Below are positions 24,401 to 32,139 of a DNA stretch of 33,300 nt, one piece after another (position 1 is the first letter of the stretch; each line of letters opens with the position of its first letter). The position numbers were made by a program, and so were the translations under genes. The stretch lies in the NCBI GenBank assembly GCA_029974175.1, contig JARKSS010000312.1, positions 1 through 33,300 on the forward strand. The letters are read 5' to 3'. The notes beneath the pieces were generated by a model, which saw only the letters and a list, made by a program, of their open reading frames with translations, was not told where the DNA came from and ran no database searches. The stretch comes from Vicinamibacterales bacterium. Lineage in GTDB: Bacteria > Acidobacteriota > Vicinamibacteria > Vicinamibacterales > Fen-181.

Positions 24401-26173
24401 ATGAACACCCGGCTTGCCCGCCTTGGATGCCTGGCCGCCCTGATCCTGGCCGTGACGCCCGCTGCGTCGCCGGCCGGCGTCAAGCGCGTCTGGGCTGTCA
24501 ACGACACGGAGAAGATCGCGCGCGAGAACCTCTCGAGTCCGCTCGCCGCGGGGAACTCGGCATGGGACGGCACTCGCGTGAAGCTGTTCGGCGCGCTCAA
24601 CGAGGTGCTGGCCGTGCAGGTCATCGTCGAGGCCGACGGCGAGGGCATCCGCGCGCTCTCCCTGCGGCTGCCCGGGCTGAAACAGCGGGGCGGCACGGCA
24701 GGCTTCGCGTACGTTCCGCCGGGTGTCGATCCAACCGACTCGGTGGGCCGGCCGATCCAGCTGTTTTCCCTCAACTACATGCACATTCCCGGCCCCGCGA
24801 CCGCGCACTGGATCTACAGGGCCGGCACCGAGTCGGCCCCGCGCGGCACGGGGTGGCAGCCGGTGCAGATCGTTCCCGAGAATGCCCGCAGCGGGCGCGG
24901 CGGCTTCCCGCTTGCCGTGCCGCCGTCGAGCAACCAGGCGTTCTGGATCGAGATCTACACCGGGAAGGGACGCCCCGCCGGCGTTTACGAGGGCACCATC
25001 GAGATCGCGGCCGACGGCCGGACGATCCGCCTGCCGATCGAGCTGGAGCTGTTCGGGTTCGCCCTGCCGGACGAGAACAGCCTGAACATGATGGTGTACT
25101 TCGAGGGCAGCCAACCCGAGCGGTACATGGGCCGGAACTTCGACGCGGAATTCCACCGCTTCGCGCATCGCCACCGCGTCGAGCTGGTGCACGCCTACGA
25201 CGAGGCGACAATCCGGCAGGCGCTGCCGCGCTTCAGCGGCACCGCGTTCACGCCGGCGGAGCGGTACGAGGGCCCAGGCGAGAAGGTGGGCCACCGCTTC
25301 GCGCCCGCGACCTTCTACGGGCCGGGCCGCGCATTCGAGACGCGCGAGTCGGCCCGGGCGCGGTCGGACGCGTGGATGACGTTCCTCGAGAAGACACTGC
25401 CGGGCGCCATCACGTTCCTGTACCTGCCGGACGAGCCCGGACCGGCCCAGTACCCGCGTCTTCGCGAGCTGGCCGACTACGTGCACTCGAACCCCGGGCC
25501 CGGGCGGCGGCTGAAGACCTTCGCGACCAAGCAGTACGTGCCCGAGCTCGACGGGGCCGTGGACATCTGGTGCGCCCCCCCGCAGCTGTACGACATCGCG
25601 CGCGCCAGGTCAGAGCGGGCGAAGGGGCGCGAGTACTGGACCTACAACGGCAGCCGGCCGTTCCTCGGCGTCCCGTCGATCGAGGCGCCGGCGGCCGATC
25701 CACGTTCGGTGGCGTGGGCCGCGTTCAAGGAGGGCATGTCGACCTTCTTCTATTGGCATGGCGTGCACTGGTTCCACAACAGCCAGAAGCAGGGTGACCG
25801 GAGGCAGAACGTGTGGGCGAACCCCGTCACCTTCGACAACCGGGGGCAGCCCGGCAAGGAGGACACGGGATTCGCCTACGGGGACGGCGTGCTGATCTAC
25901 CCGGGCCTCGAGGTCGTGCACCCGGGAGAGGACCGGGGCATCGCGGGCCCCGTGTCCACCGTGCAGCTGGCCAACTACCGGCGCGGCCTGCAGGATCACC
26001 TGTACCTCACCCTCGCGAGGAAGGCGGGGCTCGGCAACCTGGTGGACGAGGCGCTGCGGGCGATCGTGCCGCGCGTCTTCTCCGAGGCGGACGCGAAGGT
26101 GGGATGGGCCGAGTCGGGCGACGCCTACGAGGCAATGCGCCTGCAGATCGCCCGCGCCCTCGCGGCGAAATAG
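24401..26173 (+). CDS. Secreted DUF4091 / GH123-like protein
   Basis: The 590-residue protein has a signal peptide (about 1-25, ALILAVTPAASPAG), so it is exported. An N-terminal beta-sandwich region with VYEGTIEIAADG precedes a TIM-barrel. FLYLPDEPG places Asp344-Glu345, matching the Asp-Glu pair that drives substrate-assisted catalysis in GH123 N-acetyl-galactosaminidases. The C-terminal GDGVLIYPG and RRGLQDHLYLTLARK are the DUF4091 signature. A hexosaminidase-type activity is plausible but not proven. TAGGAGAG (24389-24396) is the Shine-Dalgarno and overlaps the symporter stop, so the two are tightly coupled. It converges on the sulfatase-fold gene. Confidence 0.85.
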   Translation: MNTRLARLGCLAALILAVTPAASPAGVKRVWAVNDTEKIARENLSSPLAAGNSAWDGTRVKLFGALNEVLAVQVIVEADGEGIRALSLRLPGLKQRGGTAGFAYVPPGVDPTDSVGRPIQLFSLNYMHIPGPATAHWIYRAGTESAPRGTGWQPVQIVPENARSGRGGFPLAVPPSSNQAFWIEIYTGKGRPAGVYEGTIEIAADGRTIRLPIELELFGFALPDENSLNMMVYFEGSQPERYMGRNFDAEFHRFAHRHRVELVHAYDEATIRQALPRFSGTAFTPAERYEGPGEKVGHRFAPATFYGPGRAFETRESARARSDAWMTFLEKTLPGAITFLYLPDEPGPAQYPRLRELADYVHSNPGPGRRLKTFATKQYVPELDGAVDIWCAPPQLYDIARARSERAKGREYWTYNGSRPFLGVPSIEAPAADPRSVAWAAFKEGMSTFFYWHGVHWFHNSQKQGDRRQNVWANPVTFDNRGQPGKEDTGFAYGDGVLIYPGLEVVHPGEDRGIAGPVSTVQLANYRRGLQDHLYLTLARKAGLGNLVDEALRAIVPRVFSEADAKVGWAESGDAYEAMRLQIARALAAK

Positions 26174-26194
26174 CGATCCTTGAACACGATCTCA

Positions 26195-26218
26195 ACGCAG
26201 CGTGACGGCGGGCTGCGT
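26195..26218. terminator. Weak hairpin between convergent genes
   Basis: ACGCAGC (26195-26201) pairs with GCTGCGT (26212-26218) around a 10-base loop in the 44-base gap between the DUF4091 and sulfatase-fold genes. No T-run. Confidence 0.25.
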
Positions 26219-28518
26219 CAGCGGCCCGTGCGGAGCTGCTTCAGCGTGGCGGCGACCTGCGGCTGGTTCGGGTCGAGGGCCAGCGACTCGCGGAGCGCGG
26301 TCGCCGCCCCCCGCTCGTCGCCCAGCTGCAGCCTTGTCATGCCGAGACCGGTGTAGGCGATGGCGGTTCGCTGGCCGGCCGCGATGGCGCGGTCGAACAA
26401 GGGGAGGGCTTCCTGCGGCCGGCCGGTGGCGACCAGCGCCCCGGCCGCGTAGAGCAGCGCCTCGCCGTCCTTCGGATTGCGCTCGATTGCCCTCCTGAAC
26501 AGCGCGAGCGCCTCCTCGCGCTGCCCGGTTCGCATCCGGACGACCCCGAGCTTCACCGTCGCCGGGCCGTCGTCGGGCGCGGCCGCCAGGACGCGGCCGT
26601 AGAAGGCGCCCGCCGCTGCCAAATCGCCGCGCACCAGTGCCAGATCGGCGAGTCCCCGCAGCGCCTCGGTGTGCTCGGGCGCAACCGCCAGCACCTGCTC
26701 GAACGCGCGGGATGCTTCCTCGGTCCGCTGTGCGTTCACCAGGACGTCGGCGCGCGCCAGCAGGGCCGGAACCAGGCGCGGCTGCAGGGCCGACGCCCGG
26801 TCCAGCGCCGCGAGCGCCTCCTCTACGCGCCCCGCCAGGCGGAGGCTGTCGGCGAGGACGACGAGGTCTTCGGCGGTCATGGGGCCCGCCTTCTCGATTG
26901 CGCGCATGTCGGCGACCGCCTCGCTCGCCCGCCCCAGCACCCCCAGCGCCACGGCGCGGTGCCGCCGCGCGAGCACGGCCTCGGGGGCCTCACGCAGCAC
27001 CGCCGTCAGCTCCGACACCGCCGTGGCGGGATCGATCCGCGCCAGCTCCATGCCCCGTTCGAGGCGCGCCACCAGCGGCAGGGCGTCCTTGGGATCGCGC
27101 TTCGACGAGGCGGTGTCGGGCGAGAACGGGCCGCCGCCGAGGTAGCCGAGCGAACGCAGCCGCTCCGCCGATTCCGCGTCCACCGTGGCGGTAGCGTCGG
27201 GCGTCGGGGCGCGGAGCGCCGCGCGCAGGGGCCTGCGCAGGGCCTCCACGCGCGCCGCCTCGACCGCGGCGCGGTCGTGCTGCTCGTGCGGATCCGACAG
27301 GAGGTCGTACAGCTCGGGCCTGGGCGCGTCAATGAGCTTCCAGCGGGACGTCCGCCAGGCGTACAGCGGCGCCCACCGCAGGTGCAGGCTCGCGAAGAGC
27401 GACTCGGCGTACGCCGGCTCGTCGCCCATCGGATGGCCCTCGATCGCCGGGCGCAGCGAACGGCCCTCGATCCTCTCGGCCGGCCGCTGGCCCGCGTAGT
27501 CGAGGATGGTCGGTGCCACGTCGATCAGGCGGGCCATGACCTCCGGCACCCTCCCGGCTGGAACACCCGGCCCAGCCACGATCCAGGGCACCAGCAGCGT
27601 CGAGTCGTAGACGAACATGCCGTGCGTGGCTTCGCCGTGCTCGCCGAGGCTTTCGCCGTGATCGGCCGTCACCACGATGAGGGTGTTGCCGGCGAGGCCG
27701 CGCTCCTCGAGCCACTGCAGCAGGCGGCCCAGCTGCGCATCGACGAAGGCGATCTCCCCGTCGTACGGACGGCCGGCAAAGGCGTTCGCGTATTCGCCGG
27801 GCGGCTCGTACGGCGAATGCGGGTCGTAGTAGTGCACCCAAAGGAACCACGGTGCCGCGGAGGACGCCGTCTCGTCCAGCCACCTCAGGGCGGCCCGCGT
27901 GGTCATGTCCGCCGGCCGTTCGACGTACGGTGCGCGCCTTGGATCGTTCCCACGCGGGAAGGTCGCGTCGTAGGTTTCGAAGCCCCGGTCGTACCCGAAG
28001 CGCCGCTCCAGCGGAAAGCCCGAGACGAACGCCGCCGTGCGCCAGCCCGCCCGCTGGAGCGCATCGGGCAGCGTGGGGACGCTTGCCGGCAGGACGTAGT
28101 CGGAGTTGTTCCGGACGCCGTGCCTCAGCGGCGTCAGCCCCGTCAGGATCGATGCGTGCGAGGGGCCGGTGATAGGGGAGTGCGCCACCCCGGTGGCGAA
28201 CCGCGCACCGCGCGCGGCAAGCGCGTCGATGACCGGCGTGCGCGCCGCCCGGTTGCCGTAGCAGCCCAGGTGATCGGCGCGAACCGTGTCCAGCGTGACG
28301 AGGAGGACGTTCGGGGCACCAGCCCCCGGCTTCGACGCCGCCCCACCCGTCCCTGGGCCGATTGCCCGCGACGCCAGCCACGCGACGACGGCAAGCGCGA
28401 CGACGACGACGGCGATCAGCGACAGGGAAAGCCATCCCCAACGGCGCGCAGGCGTGCCGGCGGGAGGGCGGACAGGGGCCGCTGGACGACGGGGCGGGCG
28501 TCTTGCGCGAGAAGGCAC
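26218..28518 (-). CDS. Membrane-anchored sulfatase-fold enzyme with TPR tail
   Basis: This protein of about 766 residues starts with a basic Pro/Arg-rich stretch and one TM helix (about 29-49, LSLSLIAVVVVALAVVAWLA). An alkaline-phosphatase/sulfatase-fold domain follows (about 68-450) with metal ligands in VLLVTLDTVRADHLGCYG (Asp77) and VVTADHGESLGEHG. Residues about 500-766 are TPR-type helical repeats. At the sulfatase C-x-P-x-R site it reads TGPSHASILTG, with Thr117 where formylglycine would form. It is probably not an FGly sulfatase and may be a phosphotransferase or phosphodiesterase of the superfamily. The GTG at 28518 is a best guess; ATG 28593 would run through the AT-rich promoter region of the divergent TonB gene. 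Confidence 0.8.
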   Translation of the reverse strand: MPSRARRPPRRPAAPVRPPAGTPARRWGWLSLSLIAVVVVALAVVAWLASRAIGPGTGGAASKPGAGAPNVLLVTLDTVRADHLGCYGNRAARTPVIDALAARGARFATGVAHSPITGPSHASILTGLTPLRHGVRNNSDYVLPASVPTLPDALQRAGWRTAAFVSGFPLERRFGYDRGFETYDATFPRGNDPRRAPYVERPADMTTRAALRWLDETASSAAPWFLWVHYYDPHSPYEPPGEYANAFAGRPYDGEIAFVDAQLGRLLQWLEERGLAGNTLIVVTADHGESLGEHGEATHGMFVYDSTLLVPWIVAGPGVPAGRVPEVMARLIDVAPTILDYAGQRPAERIEGRSLRPAIEGHPMGDEPAYAESLFASLHLRWAPLYAWRTSRWKLIDAPRPELYDLLSDPHEQHDRAAVEAARVEALRRPLRAALRAPTPDATATVDAESAERLRSLGYLGGGPFSPDTASSKRDPKDALPLVARLERGMELARIDPATAVSELTAVLREAPEAVLARRHRAVALGVLGRASEAVADMRAIEKAGPMTAEDLVVLADSLRLAGRVEEALAALDRASALQPRLVPALLARADVLVNAQRTEEASRAFEQVLAVAPEHTEALRGLADLALVRGDLAAAGAFYGRVLAAAPDDGPATVKLGVVRMRTGQREEALALFRRAIERNPKDGEALLYAAGALVATGRPQEALPLFDRAIAAGQRTAIAYTGLGMTRLQLGDERGAATALRESLALDPNQPQVAATLKQLRTGR

Positions 28519-28560
28519 GCCGAATCGTACCGGCGGCGCTGCCGGGCGGTCAACAATGTC

Positions 28561-28589
28561 TTGACTTACGATTCGTAAAGTAATAGAAA
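28561..28589 (+). promoter_or_regulatory. Probable TonB receptor promoter with palindromic operator
   Basis: TTGACT (28561-28566), 17 bases, then TAGAAA (28584-28589). Between the boxes is a perfect palindrome TTACGATTCGTAA (28566-28578). AATCGTA or its complement TACGATT also occurs at 28523-28529, 28567-28573 and 28595-28601. A regulator bound here could act on both the TonB gene and the divergent sulfatase-fold gene. Confidence 0.5.
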
Positions 28590-28651
28590 GCATCAATCGT
28601 ATCTTTTCCTTGCGTTTGCCACCTTTTGCAGGTTCCGGCGAGGAGGACGTC

Positions 28652-31600
28652 ATGCGAGTGCAAGTCGGTGCGGGACCGACGTGGCGGCGGCTGGCGTGGG
28701 TGGCTGTGACGACCCTTGTCCTGGCGCTCGTGGCGCCGGGAGCGGGCGCGGCGCAGTCCGTGCTCGGGTCGATTCGCGGGACGGTGACCGACACGGGAGG
28801 AGGGGTCATCCCCAAGGCGCCCGTCCTGATCACCGACGAAACCACGGGGCTGCCCCGGACGCTCGATACCGACAGCCGGGGAGCGTTCGAGGTGGTCAAC
28901 CTCCAGCCCGGGACCTACCGGGTCGAGGTAATCGTCCCGGGGTTCAAGAAGTTCGAGCGCCCTGGCATCATCGTCCGCACCGGCCAGGCATCGCTGGTGA
29001 ACGTCGAGCTCGAGATTGGGCCGATCGGCGAGAGCGTGACCGTGACGGGCTCGGCGCCGGCCAACGTCATCACGCTGGACAGCCCGTCGGTGACCAAGGG
29101 GCTCGACGCGCAGCAGTTGAGCGACCTGCCGCGCGCCTCCCGTGACATCCAGGAATTCCTCTACCTGAACCCGAACGTGGCCGGCACCTCCGAGGGCGCC
29201 ATGCAGTTCCTGGGCGGGCGCACCTACGGCGTGTCGTACGTGCAGGACGGCCAGGCGTCCACCAACGCGATCTTCGGCACGGTGGGGAACTCGGCTCCGG
29301 GCCTCGACGCGATCCAGGAGATGCAGGTGCTCTCGAACTCGTACAGCGCCGAGTACGGGGGGCTGGCCGGGGTGGTCGTCACCACCAAGCGCGGGGGCCA
29401 GAAGTACCACGGGTCTGCGTTCTGGGACTTCAACGCGAACGAGCTGAACGCGCTGACCTTCGGCCAGAAGCTGACCGGCGTGACGAGAGACGACCCCAAC
29501 GCCGACAGCTCGGTCTACCGCTACGGCGCGTCCCTCGGCGGCCCGCTGGCCAAGCGGACGTTCTTCTACGCGAACTACGAGGGGTTGCGCGACAAGACGA
29601 TCCAGGGCGGCGGCACGATCACCGTGCCGAACGCCGCCCTCCGCGCCGGCGACTTCTCGGCGTCGACGATCAGGATCAGGGATCCCGAGACCGGTGAGCC
29701 GTTCCCGGGCAACGTGATTCCCGCTGAGCGTCTCAGCCCGATCGCCCAGAACATCATGAACATGTTCTGGCCGCTGCCGAACCGGTCGGTCGTGGCGAGC
29801 GGGATGGGCACCTTCCAGCAGTACGTGCCCGTCAAGCGGAAGCGCGAACGGTTCGATGTCCGGCTCGATCACGAGGCGGGAACCAACAACCAGTTCTTCG
29901 CGCGCGGCAGCTACCAGTACCGGAACCCGACCCGGATGCAGTGGGAGGCCGGCAACGCCCTGACGCAGCTGCCGCTGGTCAAGAGCGGGATGGACACCTA
30001 CGCGCTGGTCGGGGGGTGGACCTCGATTCTCAGCAGCCGGCTCGTGAACGAAATGCGGATCGGGTACAACTTCGACGGGAGCGAGCGGAAGAGCAACTGG
30101 CGAGCGGGCGACCTGGCGTCGCAGATGGGCGTCGAGCTGCCGCCGAGCGTCTCGCCCGACACCCCCGGCTTCCCCGAGATCCGATTCGCCGCCGGGTCCA
30201 ACCGCCCCGGGAACATCACCGACGGCGGCCGCAACAACAACCGTACGATCGAGCAGAACTCCTTCTCGTTCGCCGACAACATCTCGTGGATGGCAGGCGG
30301 GCATTCGCTCCGAGCCGGCGTGTTGATCGGCAGGAACAGCGCGATCGACGGCTTCGGGCGTGGGCTCAACCACCGCGGCTCGTACCGCTTCACCGGGGGG
30401 TTCACCGGCAACGCGTTTGCCGACTTCCTTCTCGGGATGCCCAACCGCGTGGACGAGCACGTCAGCACGCGCGGCGACCTGAACGGCTACTCGTGGGACT
30501 TCGCCACCTTCGTCCAGGACGACTGGCGGGTCAACAAGGACCTCACGCTCTTCCTGGGCCTGCGCTACGAGCTGGCCGGCGGATGGCATGAGAAGGACAA
30601 CATGCTCGTCAACTTCCAGGCGAAGGACGGCGGGTACCACGTGGTCGCCGATCAGACGGTCTGGTCGCGGCTTCCCTACGGGCTGAGCAATCCCGACAGC
30701 CCTTACTACAGCCACGTGAAGCTCGCGAGCGACCTCGGGCTTCCCGAGACGCTCGTCAAGACCGACAAGAACAACTTCAGCCCGCGCGTCGGCTTCGCTT
30801 ACCGGCTCGACGGGCAGGGGCGCACCGTGCTGCGCGGCGGCTTCGGGCTCTTCCACCCGACGACCGCCATCCAGGGCATTCGCGACCAGCTCGCCAGCAA
30901 CGAGTTCCGCTACACCATCCAGCGGGTTGGCCCCTTCGCGAACGCCTTCAGCCAGGGCGTCGGCATGCCCAGCAACGATGACTTCGGCACCCAGGGTGTC
31001 TGGTCCGACATCGAGTCGCCCGACATCTACCAGTACAACCTGACGCTGGAGCGCGAGCTGCCCTGGAACCTCGGCGTGCGGGTGAGCTACCTCGGATCGA
31101 CGATGCGGAAGCTGCTCGTCAACCGCGAGTACAACAGCGTCAGGCCGAGCACCGAGGATCTCTACAACTGGGATCCCTCGTACAACTACCGCCGGCCGTT
31201 CCCGATGTACGGCCCGTACATGAACATGATCGAGAACACCGGGTCGGGGCGCTTCAACGCCGCCCAGATCGAGCTGGCCCGGCGCTTCCGCAACGGCTTC
31301 GCCCTCGACATGGCCTACACCTATGCGACCTCGAGCAGCAACGCCCCCGACTCGGGCAACTCGAGCCTGGGCGTCCTGCAGTACGACCCGTACAATATCG
31401 AGGCCGACCGCGGACCCGACCCGTACGTCGTCAAGCATCGCCTCATCCTGAACGCGACGCTGGACGTGCCAGTCGGCCGGGGCCGCGCCTACGCCGCCGA
31501 CATGCCTGCCTGGGCCGACGCTCTCTTCGGCGGGTGGACCGTGTCGGCAATCTTCCAGGCACGCAGCGGCGCGAACCTCACCCCCTACTTCCTGCTCAGC

Positions 31601-32068
31601 TCGTCGTTCACGCCGTACAACATCGGCTTCAACCCCGACACCACGGGCGTCTGGGTGAGCGACAGCTACCGCCCCGACCAGATTGGCGACCCGAAGGGGA
31701 ACGTGCCCGCCGGGTTGTTCTTCAACCCCGGGGCGTACGAGATGCCGCCGCCTGGCAAGTTCCCGGGCAACACGAAGCGCAACAGCCTCGAGGGGCCGGG
31801 CAACTGGATCGTCAACCTCGCTTTCTACAAGGACGTCGTGTCCATCCGCGGCGCGAGGCTGCAGTTCACCTGCCTGCTGGACAACGCGTTCAACCGCAAG
31901 CAGTTCTTCCCCGGTCCCGGGAGCGAGTTCCTCGACATGACCGACTATCTCGTCAATGGAATCGAGGACAACGGGACGACCGGAGTGCTCGGCTCCACCG
32001 CCGAGGCCAACGTCGAGGGCTTCGCCCTGTCACGACAGATACGCCTCGGCCTGCGCCTGCGATTCTGA
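28652..32068 (+). CDS. TonB-dependent receptor with carboxypeptidase-regulatory domain
   Basis: This 1138-residue outer-membrane receptor has a signal peptide (about 1-34, LVLALVAPGAGAAQ). A carboxypeptidase-regulatory-like domain (about 38-115: GSIRGTVTDTGGGVIPKAPV, LQPGTYRVEVIVPGFKKF) precedes a plug domain (about 130-255: VTKGLDAQQLSDLP, GLDAIQEMQVLSNSYSAEYG) with GGPLAKRTFFYANYEGLRD at the plug-barrel junction. The barrel ends in LGLRLRF. It is the complete counterpart of the partial gene at the left edge. The start at 28652 is supported by AGGAGG (28641-28646) and the signal peptide; a TTG at 28610 is too early. A lone receptor without a SusD partner is usual in this phylum. A long hairpin follows. 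Confidence 0.93.
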   Translation: MRVQVGAGPTWRRLAWVAVTTLVLALVAPGAGAAQSVLGSIRGTVTDTGGGVIPKAPVLITDETTGLPRTLDTDSRGAFEVVNLQPGTYRVEVIVPGFKKFERPGIIVRTGQASLVNVELEIGPIGESVTVTGSAPANVITLDSPSVTKGLDAQQLSDLPRASRDIQEFLYLNPNVAGTSEGAMQFLGGRTYGVSYVQDGQASTNAIFGTVGNSAPGLDAIQEMQVLSNSYSAEYGGLAGVVVTTKRGGQKYHGSAFWDFNANELNALTFGQKLTGVTRDDPNADSSVYRYGASLGGPLAKRTFFYANYEGLRDKTIQGGGTITVPNAALRAGDFSASTIRIRDPETGEPFPGNVIPAERLSPIAQNIMNMFWPLPNRSVVASGMGTFQQYVPVKRKRERFDVRLDHEAGTNNQFFARGSYQYRNPTRMQWEAGNALTQLPLVKSGMDTYALVGGWTSILSSRLVNEMRIGYNFDGSERKSNWRAGDLASQMGVELPPSVSPDTPGFPEIRFAAGSNRPGNITDGGRNNNRTIEQNSFSFADNISWMAGGHSLRAGVLIGRNSAIDGFGRGLNHRGSYRFTGGFTGNAFADFLLGMPNRVDEHVSTRGDLNGYSWDFATFVQDDWRVNKDLTLFLGLRYELAGGWHEKDNMLVNFQAKDGGYHVVADQTVWSRLPYGLSNPDSPYYSHVKLASDLGLPETLVKTDKNNFSPRVGFAYRLDGQGRTVLRGGFGLFHPTTAIQGIRDQLASNEFRYTIQRVGPFANAFSQGVGMPSNDDFGTQGVWSDIESPDIYQYNLTLERELPWNLGVRVSYLGSTMRKLLVNREYNSVRPSTEDLYNWDPSYNYRRPFPMYGPYMNMIENTGSGRFNAAQIELARRFRNGFALDMAYTYATSSSNAPDSGNSSLGVLQYDPYNIEADRGPDPYVVKHRLILNATLDVPVGRGRAYAADMPAWADALFGGWTVSAIFQARSGANLTPYFLLSSSFTPYNIGFNPDTTGVWVSDSYRPDQIGDPKGNVPAGLFFNPGAYEMPPPGKFPGNTKRNSLEGPGNWIVNLAFYKDVVSIRGARLQFTCLLDNAFNRKQFFPGPGSEFLDMTDYLVNGIEDNGTTGVLGSTAEANVEGFALSRQIRLGLRLRF

Positions 32069-32100
32069 TCGGCGGCGCGGGCCTTCCCGATCCACAGCGT

Positions 32101-32128
32101 TGGGGCGGGTCTTCACCGACCCGCCCCA
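32101..32128 (+). terminator. GC-rich hairpin after second TonB receptor
   Basis: TGGGGCGGGTC (32101-32111) pairs perfectly with GACCCGCCCCA (32118-32128) around a TTCACC loop, 33 bases after the stop. The design matches the hairpin after the first receptor (2055-2080), again with a pyrimidine tail rather than a T-run. Confidence 0.5.
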
Positions 32129-32139
32129 TCCCTTCGATC

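Noticed and set aside
22825-25797. 990-codon plus-strand frame across the symporter and DUF4091 genes, plus an 835-codon minus-strand frame at 22979-25486
   Set aside because: Both cross two real genes with clear motifs and Shine-Dalgarno sites. Their translations are Arg/Gly/Pro-rich with no recognisable domain.
28550-31438. 962-codon open frame antisense to the TonB receptor
   Set aside because: It mirrors the codon structure of the receptor on the other strand, is low in hydrophobic order, rich in Arg/Val/His/Pro, and shows no family motif. Long antisense frames are expected at this GC content.
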